From: Planctomycetaceae bacterium
Lineage (GTDB): Bacteria > Planctomycetota > Planctomycetia > Pirellulales > Pirellulaceae
DNA: 22,488 bases
Assembly: GCA_002685655.1 (NCBI GenBank)
Contig: NYXM01000153.1
Coordinates: forward strand, 1-22,488
Reading direction: 5' to 3'
A program made the position numbers and the translations under genes. The notes under the pieces were generated by a model. That model was not told where the DNA came from and did not search any database. It saw nothing but the letters and a program-made list of their open reading frames with translations. This document shows, one piece after another, positions 1 through 7,140 of the stretch (position 1 is its first letter; every line of letters begins with the position of its first letter).

Positions 1-24
1 CCCCTCCATGAGACTCTCTAAAAA

Positions 25-279
25 TCAACACACACTACGTCTCGGGAGGGTAATCGAAAACACCAAGCAACGGTATGTTATTAATCGGGAGTTGCCTAGC
101 ACCATGTCTTTTAGTGAGGCGCATTGTCGCAAGTCTGGAAGGCCTATCAGCTCGTTGAACACGAACTCCAGGCGAACGTCCACCATGAACCAACGCGGAT
201 TGGCTTGTGTGGACTTCGGATCGTAGTGCTTATCATTTGGATCCCAGGACGTGAAATCTGGATAACCTTCCTGCGTAAT
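25..279 (-). pseudogene. EVE-domain protein remnant (5' half missing, 3' end eroded)
   Basis: Reading the minus strand from 279 to 25 gives 84 uninterrupted codons followed by a TGA stop. From about residue 4 to residue 65 the peptide matches my memory of the second half of EVE-domain proteins (PF01878): EGYPDFTSWDP, then HYDPKS, then NPRWFMVDVRL, then a loop ending in a GNSRL segment. EVE domains are YTH/PUA-like folds of about 145 residues that bind modified bases in DNA or RNA. The N-terminal half, which normally starts with a WL-K-EP-type strand and contains the binding cage, is absent: the codon directly before this stretch but three is the stop of the large cytochrome gene. After GNSRL the expected Val-x-Pro-Val tail is not seen in any frame. 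No start codon or ribosome binding site precedes the conserved part. I therefore call it a doubly truncated relic. I am confident of the family, less so that it is dead. Confidence 0.8.
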
Positions 280-3200
280 TTACTCGACGGTCGTTCCATC
301 GTCGCGCCGCGCGACACTCTGTACCGGGATCATCCCCAGATAGGCAAACAGATCTGAGATCTCCTCCAAGGTCAACGTGTCCAACAACCCTTCCGGCATT
401 GACGATTTTCGGTTCGGAACGATTTCGTCGATATCGTCTTTCTCGATCCTGACCTTTTCTCCCGTGGCCTGCAAGACGACGACTTCGTCTTGACCACCGC
501 CACCGACAATGCCCGAATAGGTCCGACCGCTGTTGGTCAACACGGTCTTGGAGGCATACTGGTCGGAGATCACGTGGGAAGGATAGAGAATTGATTCAAG
601 AAGTTGTTTCTTCATGAACCGTTTGCTCACGGCTGTCAGGTCGGGGCCCAGTGATTCACCTCGGCTGCCGGACTTATGGCATTTGATACACTGGGCTTTC
701 TCGAAGACCAGGGCTCCCTTCGAGGCCGTCCCATGTCCACCTTCGGTGCTGGTCAGATGATGGAGGAGGTCGTGCATCGTCCACTTGCTGTCAGCGCTTG
801 CCATAGGTAATTCCGCGCGTGGTTTATCCGGATTCTCTTCCTGGAACCAGTGTTGCCACTGCTTCAGTTCGTCGTTCCAGGAGGCATCCTGATCGCCAAA
901 TGTCTGACCTGACCAATGGCGCAGCAACAGATTTGCCTGCTCGGCACCATTCTCCTTTAGCCTCAATCCTTGCAAGATAACTTGTCGGAAGTACTCCGGC
1001 TCTTTAGGTGCGGCATCGACTTCGGCCAATTTGATCATGACTTCCCGCGCGGCGTCACCCTCCAAGGTCTCAACGGCGCGGACCAGGTATTCCCAGTTCG
1101 TATCGGGGGCTTGAGAGAGCCCCAACGTCGCGACCAATCGCCGGCTCGGTTCGTTTTCCCAGACTTCCCGCAAGAAAGCAGTGGATTCCTCTGTCCCGGT
1201 CTGCGCCAGCACGGCGAGAATGCCGGTTCTGACTTGTCCAGCAACCTCTTCTTTGTTGTTTTCCAACTGAGCATCGAGTGTCTTGAGCAACGGAAGCCAG
1301 TCGCGATCTGTGTTTTCGGAAATCGCATACAGAGCACCCAAGGCTGCATTCGGATAGTCGTTGCCCATGGCCAGGATGGAACGTGCTTCGTCGGCGGAAA
1401 GCATCTTGGCAAAGTCGCGTTCAATATTAGCAAGATACGACTTATAGCTGCCGCCGCCGCCCCATTTACTGGCTTTCTCGAAGAAGTCGATCAGGTCCCG
1501 ACGTCCGCCTTCCGGCCATCCTTGTTTGAGAAACCGCAAGTGCAACGCAACGTGTAATCGTTCCACGTTAGCGTTACTTGACGACAAGTACTCCAGATAG
1601 CGTTCCATCGGTTCGCTGGCTTGCGCAAACGCCAAGATGCGAATCAGCTCACGATTCATTTGTTTGTTGCCAGAAGGAAACTCCCCACCCAGAATATCAC
1701 GCAATTCGGGGACGTCCTCTGCTTCCAAACCGCCCAGATGTATGGCGACCTGGACCAGCCGCAGCATGTCCACGAAGTTCTGATCTGTGACAAATTCGTC
1801 GATCAGACTGTTAAATCGTTTGATCACAGACGACGCGTGCAGTTCGTCCGGGTGCGCAATCATCAGTGCCAAGCTACCTTGGATGAACAAGCGATGGTCG
1901 TTGGACGACAGCACCTCTTCGCGCCATTGGTCGACTGGCAGGCGTTCCAATAGCCGCCGCGCCGCCCAGGCTTCATAACGGTCGTCCGCTACCAGGAGAT
2001 CGGCGATGGCCTCCAGAGATGTATCCTGTTGGGCCCGTAACAACGCTTCACAAGCTCGCCGGCGAACGATACGATCCGGATCATCCAACAACTTGACCAA
2101 CCGGTTATGTGTCTCTTCGGTGGGGAACGAACCCATCAACTCCACAGCTTTGCCACGTACAATCTCGTTCTCATCACGAGAAAGACTAACCAACAAACTG
2201 GCGTCTGGTGGTGGACCAAATAGCTGCATCAGCGTTAGGGCGCGCGTGCGATAGTACCACGGGTTGGCAGTACTTCTGGCGACACCGCGAAGCTGCCCGT
2301 GCCAAGCATCACCGAGAGACGATTTGACGGCCGCGATCTTCTGGCGAGACCATGCGGAATCGAGTTGAGGTTGGCGAATCGCTTGACTGATCCCTTTTCC
2401 CAGGTTGGTGACGGATTTTGGAATGTCGCCCTTCCATTTCACCCGATAGATGCCACCACTGCTGCCGCGACCGCCGGTCGCAAAATACAACGCGCCGCTG
2501 GGACCGACGGCGAGATCAGTGATATTAAGCGGATGCCCTTGCAAGAAAACCTCACTGGTGGCCGAGTACGAGGCGCCGTTGCGCTTCATTGTCACTGCCA
2601 AAATGCGACCTTCCGACCAATCGCCATAGAACATCGCGCCTTGATAACGAGTGGGAAAGGCAAAGTGGTCGTAGCACGTGGCTCCCGTTGGCGAACCGCG
2701 GCCGGTGTCCAGGATTCCCGGGAGTGAGTCGATGAAGTAATCTGGCCATTTCGCCCAGCCGCTGCGCCAACCGAATTCGGCACCCGGCGTCACATGATAC
2801 AGCCGCGTCGGCCGATACCAGGTTGTCCCTATGTCGGATTCCATGTCGCTGTCGTGAACCATCAGTTCGCCTTCGCGATTGAACGCCAGGTCGTAAGCGT
2901 TACGTAAGCCGCCCGCAACGACTTGGACGTTCTGACCGTCGGTGTCGAGGCGAATGACCAGCCCCCCCGGCGCACGTACGTCTCGAGCGTGACCACCCGG
3001 ATCTTCGTAACGCGGTACCAGGTCGCCTTCGTAATAGCCTCGATAGGGGCTTTCCTCGCTCGCCTCGATTTGAGGCAAAGCGCTATTCCCCACAACAACA
3101 TATATCAATCCATCCGAACCCAGGACCAACCCGTGAGCGCTGTGTTCGCCTGATTGCTCGAACTGCAAAATCGGTTTGACGCTCTCCAGCTTTCCATCGC

Positions 3201-4092
3201 GATTGTCGTCCGACAACACGTACAACGCGTTCCCGTCAGGTCCGTCGGCGGTCACAAACACCTTGCCATTTAGTGGCAAGATTCCCTGGCACGACTTGAC
3301 CTTATCACAGTATTCACGAACAGCATCCAGACGATCGTCGTCGTCGCTGTCGTAGATCAACAACAAAGGTCCGCCGTCACGCGAAGCCAAGATGTGACCA
3401 AATTCGTTGAACGCCATGGCAATCAATGAACCTGTTTGGTCGTGATCGAGAATCTGTTCGACCTCGAATTCCTTGTCCACATTGAACCGACGCGATTCGG
3501 CCTCTGGCGCGGAATCTTCTTCCTCTGAAATGTTCTCGCGTACGTCCCACGGCGCGGTCTTGCCGAGCTCGCCGAATTCCTGCGCCTCGTTCCAACGGTT
3601 GTCGCTGTAGAGTATGCTGGTCCAAAATGGCAGTGGGCTCAGGCTGGTGCGCCACGAGCTATCGGTGGAGTACGATTTCCATTCGCGATCCTCTTCGCGA
3701 ACGCTAACACGCGCTGCCAATGCGGCTGTCGAACCACGGATGTTCCTGACCTTGACACCAATCACGTTCCTGCCGCGTATGAGGTAACGCGAAATATCAT
3801 ATTCGATGAGTTGATCTGTCGATTCACCGTGACCAACGCGGCGGCCATTGACGTGCAAGTCGTAGGCATCATCCGCAACGATCTCAACTCGACCCTGGTC
3901 GGGCCGATTCACGTCGATTCGTTTGCGAAAATAACACGTGCTTTGGGGGACATCATCACCATCATGTTGCGGCGACCAAATCCAATACGCTTCCTCTGCA
4001 AACACATTTGTCGCGCCCAGGGGAAGAACCAGACAGGTCGCTGCCCAGGACATGATTGCGACACGCGTCGCCCAGATCGCTTTACATTTCAT
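280..4092 (-). CDS. exported PVC-type heme-binding protein: carbohydrate-binding-like domain, beta-propeller, HEAT repeats, cytochrome c
   Basis: The protein has 1270 residues from the chosen start. A signal peptide covers residues 1-32 (MKCK start, hydrophobic core, cleavage after VFA). Residues 35-140 look like a jelly-roll module (YWIWSPQ opening, DDAYDLHVNGRRVG) as found at the N-terminus of rhamnosidases. Residues 205-550 form a glucose/sorbosone-dehydrogenase-like beta-propeller with NHL-like strands, the 'membrane-bound dehydrogenase' part of this planctomycete family. Residues 600-1030 are HEAT-like helices. A single heme motif CIKCH is at 1135-1139, with a likely axial Met in SSMPEG near the end, as in the Pirellula/Verrucomicrobium heme-binding domain (TIGR02603). 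The family probably oxidises a substrate, perhaps a sugar, outside the cytoplasm and passes electrons to the heme; the substrate is unknown. I chose ATG 4092 because GTGAGG lies 5 nt upstream and the signal peptide starts there. An in-frame start at 4200 would add 36 non-conserved residues and bury the signal. Confidence 0.9.
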   Translation of the reverse strand: MKCKAIWATRVAIMSWAATCLVLPLGATNVFAEEAYWIWSPQHDGDDVPQSTCYFRKRIDVNRPDQGRVEIVADDAYDLHVNGRRVGHGESTDQLIEYDISRYLIRGRNVIGVKVRNIRGSTAALAARVSVREEDREWKSYSTDSSWRTSLSPLPFWTSILYSDNRWNEAQEFGELGKTAPWDVRENISEEEDSAPEAESRRFNVDKEFEVEQILDHDQTGSLIAMAFNEFGHILASRDGGPLLLIYDSDDDDRLDAVREYCDKVKSCQGILPLNGKVFVTADGPDGNALYVLSDDNRDGKLESVKPILQFEQSGEHSAHGLVLGSDGLIYVVVGNSALPQIEASEESPYRGYYEGDLVPRYEDPGGHARDVRAPGGLVIRLDTDGQNVQVVAGGLRNAYDLAFNREGELMVHDSDMESDIGTTWYRPTRLYHVTPGAEFGWRSGWAKWPDYFIDSLPGILDTGRGSPTGATCYDHFAFPTRYQGAMFYGDWSEGRILAVTMKRNGASYSATSEVFLQGHPLNITDLAVGPSGALYFATGGRGSSGGIYRVKWKGDIPKSVTNLGKGISQAIRQPQLDSAWSRQKIAAVKSSLGDAWHGQLRGVARSTANPWYYRTRALTLMQLFGPPPDASLLVSLSRDENEIVRGKAVELMGSFPTEETHNRLVKLLDDPDRIVRRRACEALLRAQQDTSLEAIADLLVADDRYEAWAARRLLERLPVDQWREEVLSSNDHRLFIQGSLALMIAHPDELHASSVIKRFNSLIDEFVTDQNFVDMLRLVQVAIHLGGLEAEDVPELRDILGGEFPSGNKQMNRELIRILAFAQASEPMERYLEYLSSSNANVERLHVALHLRFLKQGWPEGGRRDLIDFFEKASKWGGGGSYKSYLANIERDFAKMLSADEARSILAMGNDYPNAALGALYAISENTDRDWLPLLKTLDAQLENNKEEVAGQVRTGILAVLAQTGTEESTAFLREVWENEPSRRLVATLGLSQAPDTNWEYLVRAVETLEGDAAREVMIKLAEVDAAPKEPEYFRQVILQGLRLKENGAEQANLLLRHWSGQTFGDQDASWNDELKQWQHWFQEENPDKPRAELPMASADSKWTMHDLLHHLTSTEGGHGTASKGALVFEKAQCIKCHKSGSRGESLGPDLTAVSKRFMKKQLLESILYPSHVISDQYASKTVLTNSGRTYSGIVGGGGQDEVVVLQATGEKVRIEKDDIDEIVPNRKSSMPEGLLDTLTLEEISDLFAYLGMIPVQSVARRDDGTTVE

Positions 4093-4097
4093 AACTG

Positions 4098-4103
4098 CCT
4101 CAC
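4098..4103 (-). promoter_or_regulatory. ribosome binding site that decides the start of the cytochrome gene
   Basis: On the minus strand GTGAGG stands 5 nt before the ATG at 4092. Neither the start at 4200 nor the one at 4113 has a comparable purine-rich site. Together with the signal peptide beginning exactly at 4092, this supports the shorter protein. Confidence 0.5.
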
Positions 4104-4556
4104 CGTCGCTCATCCTGGAGGAACGTTCGATAACGTGTGTCACGGCATCGGGGCGCATGGGCCACCAGCCGAGAAAATTGGTGCGGGAGAGTACCAGCAA
4201 ACTGGATGTCGTGGCAACAGATATCTTGTCACAGACTCGCCGGCAGCTAGCATGAGTTGGTCGGCAGCTTGTTCAGAGCGGTGCTAGCGAGGCTGGGCCT
4301 CGGACTGACGCGAGCTATCGATTGGTTGCGGTGACCCGCTCCCCGACCAACCTGCGGCCGGTGCCCGTCGCTGTGAACTTGACTCATTTGTCGAGAAAGA
4401 GCTGATACAAGCTTTCTAGTCGTGTGGGAACCGTCCATCCGAACCGGATTGCGACTCGGCTCGTATCGCATCACAATGCAAGCCAACAATGCCTGCCCCT
4501 CCTTTGGATTAGAGGTTCAGTTTTTTCGTACAAGACAAGTTTGTAGGCTGCGAACA

Positions 4557-4619
4557 AGCCAAACGTCGTTCCGGTATGGTCGCAAGACCAGAGGATTTTG
4601 TCGCTGGAACGACGTGGCT
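4557..4619 (+). ncRNA. nested hairpin in the leader of the asparagine-synthetase-like operon (candidate cis-regulatory RNA)
   Basis: Positions 4563-4572 (ACGTCGTTCC) are perfectly complementary to 4606-4615 (GGAACGACGT). Three more pairs inside, two of them G-U (4573-4575 with 4603-4605), extend the stem to 13 bp. Outside a 2-nt bulge, AGCC at 4557-4560 pairs with GGCT at 4616-4619. The apical part holds a second hairpin, TGGTC-GCAA-GACCA (4577-4590), whose loop is a GNRA tetraloop. The element ends about 100 nt before the ATG of the first operon gene and is not followed by a T-run, so it is not a simple terminator. It does not match a riboswitch class I know. A leader RNA regulator is an inference. 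A double-stranded protein-binding palindrome is the alternative, although the GNRA loop favours RNA. Confidence 0.45.
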
Positions 4620-4721
4620 GGTGCCCCTTGTTGCCTACCTCCCTCGAAATCGACCGGGTGACGTTGCAAATCTCCGTTTCCGGCAAATTATTCCAGCCCC
4701 TCAAAAGACGAAGGGAACGCC

Positions 4722-6074
4722 ATGCAATCCGTCACGACGGTCGAGCGGCTCGTCGACTTGCTCGACCCGGAAGCCAACGTGCTGCTGAACATGACGCAGG
4801 AAGAAGCTGCCCAGGCGGTTGCCTCTGGGGATCCCGCGCGCGTGGATGCGATTGAGGGCCAATATGCCATTTTGCAGAAGCGGGGCAATATTGTGAGATT
4901 GGCGCGGTCCATCGGCCGCCCAATGCGATATTTTCTAGCCAAACAGGTCGCCGGGCCTTGCCTGATTGTTGCCGAACGCATCGAGGAAATTCAAGCATGG
5001 CTCGACGAAGCCGGGTTGGGTGATCAGTTCCATCCGTCGTACACCCGGATGGTGCCGGCGCATTATCTGGTCGAGATCGCCTTGGTTGGTTGCCCCGATC
5101 CCAACCCACAATATCGGCGGTACCTGGCTCCACAGCGCAATACCTTGCCCGCCAACATCGACGAGATTGGCCGCCAATACATCGGCGTGTTGGCCGAACA
5201 GTGCGATCGCTGGTTAGATTCGATTGCCCCACGCAAACCGATCGGTGTGCTCTTTTCTGGCGGCATCGACAGCGGCGCGGTCTTCTTGATACTCCATCAC
5301 CTGTTGTTGCGGCGAGGTGAATCGCCCACGCGGCTCAAGGCGTTTACGCTGTCAGTCGATGGCGGCACGGATGCGGCGCAGGCCAAAGCGTTTCTGGAAC
5401 AACTGGACATGAGTATGTTTCTGGAGGTGATCGACGTTGATCGCGATCAAATTGACTTTCGAGAAGCGATCCGGGTGATTGAAGACTACAAACCTTTGGA
5501 TGTTCAGTCCGCCACGATGGCTTATGCGTTGTGCCGGGAGATTCGGCGACGCTATCCAGATTGGAAGTACTTGGTCGATGGCGACGGCGGCGACGAAAAC
5601 CTGAAAGACTATCCAATCGAAGAGAATTCTGAACTTACCATTCGCAGCGTGCTGAATAACTTGATGCTGTATCAAGAAGGCTGGGGAGTCGACGCCATCA
5701 AGCACTCGCTAGTCTATTCCGGCGGACAGAGTCGTGGGCACGTCCGTTCCTTTGCGCCCGGCCGCGTCCTTGGCTTTTGTGGGTTCAGCCCTTTCGCATT
5801 ACCGAAAGTGATTTCCGTAGCCGAATCGATTCCGTTCATCGAATTGACTGATTGGGATCATGATCGTCTGTACTCACTCAAGGGCAAGGTGGTGCGTCAG
5901 GGCGTCGATGCCGTCACGCAGATTACCATGCCCATCTTCGAGAAGTGTCGTTTCCAACGTGGTGCGGTCGATGTGGGCAAGTTCGAGTCGATCTTCCCTG
6001 CGGACGATCAAGACTATCGAGAAGCCTACACGGAACATTTTAACATTCACTCGAATCCGAAGTCGCGCACGTGA
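4722..6074 (+). CDS. asparagine-synthetase-like ATP-dependent amide ligase with degenerate glutaminase domain
   Basis: The protein has 450 residues. The C-terminal half carries the N-type ATP pyrophosphatase signature SGGIDSG (179-185) and the second conserved patch GDGGDE (287-292), both typical of the asparagine synthetase/beta-lactam synthetase/lasso-peptide cyclase superfamily. These enzymes activate a carboxylate as the acyl-adenylate and attack it with an amine. Residues 44-100 (EGQYAIL, then LARSIGRPMRYF, then LIVAERIEEI) parallel the glutaminase fold of asparagine synthetase B, but the N-terminus begins MQSV and has no catalytic Cys2. It should therefore use free ammonia or, more likely, a substrate amine. 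At 450 residues it is shorter than AsnB (about 550). It is the first gene of a co-directional trio, 42 nt before the radical SAM gene. The start ATG has a GAAGGGA stretch a few bases upstream. The family is secure; substrate and product are unknown. Confidence 0.85.
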   Translation: MQSVTTVERLVDLLDPEANVLLNMTQEEAAQAVASGDPARVDAIEGQYAILQKRGNIVRLARSIGRPMRYFLAKQVAGPCLIVAERIEEIQAWLDEAGLGDQFHPSYTRMVPAHYLVEIALVGCPDPNPQYRRYLAPQRNTLPANIDEIGRQYIGVLAEQCDRWLDSIAPRKPIGVLFSGGIDSGAVFLILHHLLLRRGESPTRLKAFTLSVDGGTDAAQAKAFLEQLDMSMFLEVIDVDRDQIDFREAIRVIEDYKPLDVQSATMAYALCREIRRRYPDWKYLVDGDGGDENLKDYPIEENSELTIRSVLNNLMLYQEGWGVDAIKHSLVYSGGQSRGHVRSFAPGRVLGFCGFSPFALPKVISVAESIPFIELTDWDHDRLYSLKGKVVRQGVDAVTQITMPIFEKCRFQRGAVDVGKFESIFPADDQDYREAYTEHFNIHSNPKSRT

Positions 6075-6116
6075 TGGCACGGTGAAGCGATACGTGCAGT
6101 AACACGCGGTCGTTCT

Positions 6117-7082
6117 ATGACTCCAACCTTGCCGATGTTCACCGATGCGCAGATTCTGCAAGCCCGGTCGGCCAAGAACTCTGTCGATCCACGGCGACCG
6201 TACGGTTTCCTGGTCGAGCCTGAATATCAGCCCAACGGTCGCGTCGAATCGGTCGCCACGTTGTTTCTGACAAACCGCGAATGCCCGTTCCGCTGTCTTT
6301 TTTGTGACCTTTGGCGGAACACCACCGACGACCGCGTGCCTGTTGGATCGATCCCCGCTCAGATCGACTTCGCCCTTGATAAGCTCGATCCAGCACCGCA
6401 CATCAAACTTTACAACAGCGGAAATTTCTTTGACCGGCAGGCGATTCCACCTGAGGACCATATCTCAATTGCTCAACGCGTGCACGGCTTCGACACCGTG
6501 ATTGTGGAAAACCACCCGTCACTCTGCGGCGACGCCTGCGTTCGTTTTCGTGATCAGATTGCGACGCAGCTCGAAGTTGCCATGGGGCTCGAAACGGTCC
6601 ATCCGGAGATCTTGCGGCGTCTCAACAAGCGCATGACGACGGGCGACTTTTCCAACGCCAGCGAGAGGCTCGTGTCCCAGGATATTCGCGTCCGCGCTTT
6701 CATCTTGGTACGTGCGCCATTCATGACAGAGGACGAAGGCATTGAATGGGCGATTCGATCGATGGAATTCGCCTTCGACAGTGGAGTTCAATGCTGTTCA
6801 CTGATCCCGACCCGAGGTGGTAACGGCACGATGGAATCGCTTGCTGCCGGCAACGACTTCACACCGCCCACGTTGGACTCGTTGGAAAAAGTGTTCGACG
6901 CCGGTCTGGCAATTGGGCGTGGACGCGTCTTCGTCGATCTATGGGACACTGCCAAGTTGGCTCGTTGCCCGCGCTGTGGCCCGCAACGGACACGGCGATT
7001 GCAGAAAATGAACCTTCAGCAACAACGTCTACCGCGCGTGGAGTGTGATTGTCTATGTAGCCGTCTCGCTCCGCCGAGATGA
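6117..7082 (+). CDS. radical SAM enzyme, RaSEA/TIGR01210-like
   Basis: The protein has 321 residues. The cluster motif CxxxCxxC is C56-C60-C63 (ECPFRCLFCD), which should bind the [4Fe-4S] cluster that cleaves S-adenosylmethionine. The phrase MGLETVHPEILRRLNKRMT in the middle of the barrel and the compact size resemble the Elp3-related group that includes RaSEA, the radical SAM subunit of archaeosine synthase in archaea; this resemblance is from memory. The C-terminus has a second cysteine set, C284PRC287 and C310-D-C312-L-C314, which may hold zinc or a second Fe-S cluster. No B12-binding or SPASM domain is visible. It is the middle gene of the trio, 42 nt after the ligase and 58 nt before the flavin enzyme. 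ATG 6117 has no clear Shine-Dalgarno; ATG 6135 is an alternative that would remove only six residues. Confidence 0.82.
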   Translation: MTPTLPMFTDAQILQARSAKNSVDPRRPYGFLVEPEYQPNGRVESVATLFLTNRECPFRCLFCDLWRNTTDDRVPVGSIPAQIDFALDKLDPAPHIKLYNSGNFFDRQAIPPEDHISIAQRVHGFDTVIVENHPSLCGDACVRFRDQIATQLEVAMGLETVHPEILRRLNKRMTTGDFSNASERLVSQDIRVRAFILVRAPFMTEDEGIEWAIRSMEFAFDSGVQCCSLIPTRGGNGTMESLAAGNDFTPPTLDSLEKVFDAGLAIGRGRVFVDLWDTAKLARCPRCGPQRTRRLQKMNLQQQRLPRVECDCLCSRLAPPR

Positions 7083-7140
7083 GCCTTACGGTGAAGACGG
7101 TAAACCAGTGTTTGAGATTACATCGGATTCGAACTGACCC

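Larger units (their letters stand above)
4093..4721. other. 629-base divergent intergenic region
   Basis: This region separates the minus-strand cytochrome gene from the plus-strand asparagine-synthetase-like operon, so it should hold promoters for both. I found no convincing gene; open frames here have no family resemblance. Visible structures are the nested hairpin at 4557-4619 (listed separately) and a small perfect hairpin at 4288-4302 with a CGAGGC/GCCTCG stem and a 3-nt loop. A TTGACT at 4379-4384 could be a -35 element for the plus-strand operon, but the sequence 18 bases later (TGATAC) is a poor -10. The promoter therefore remains unassigned. Confidence 0.6.

Noticed and set aside
4093..4200. 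36-codon N-terminal extension of the cytochrome gene to the in-frame start at 4200
   Set aside because: It would bury the signal peptide, and the ATG at 4092 has a better ribosome binding site.
4288..4302. CGAGGC-TGG-GCCTCG hairpin
   Set aside because: It is short, has no T-run and does not follow a gene end; 6-bp stems are expected by chance in GC-rich DNA.
4247..4489. Minus-strand open frame of 80 codons in the divergent intergenic region
   Set aside because: Composition is not protein-like (basic, low in hydrophobic blocks), there is no ribosome binding site and no family resemblance.
4576..4788. Plus-strand open frame of 70 codons ending in cysteines, considered as a precursor peptide for the radical SAM operon
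   Set aside because: It overlaps the start of the ligase gene in another frame and the hairpin, and its C-terminal part is just the out-of-frame reading of the ligase gene.
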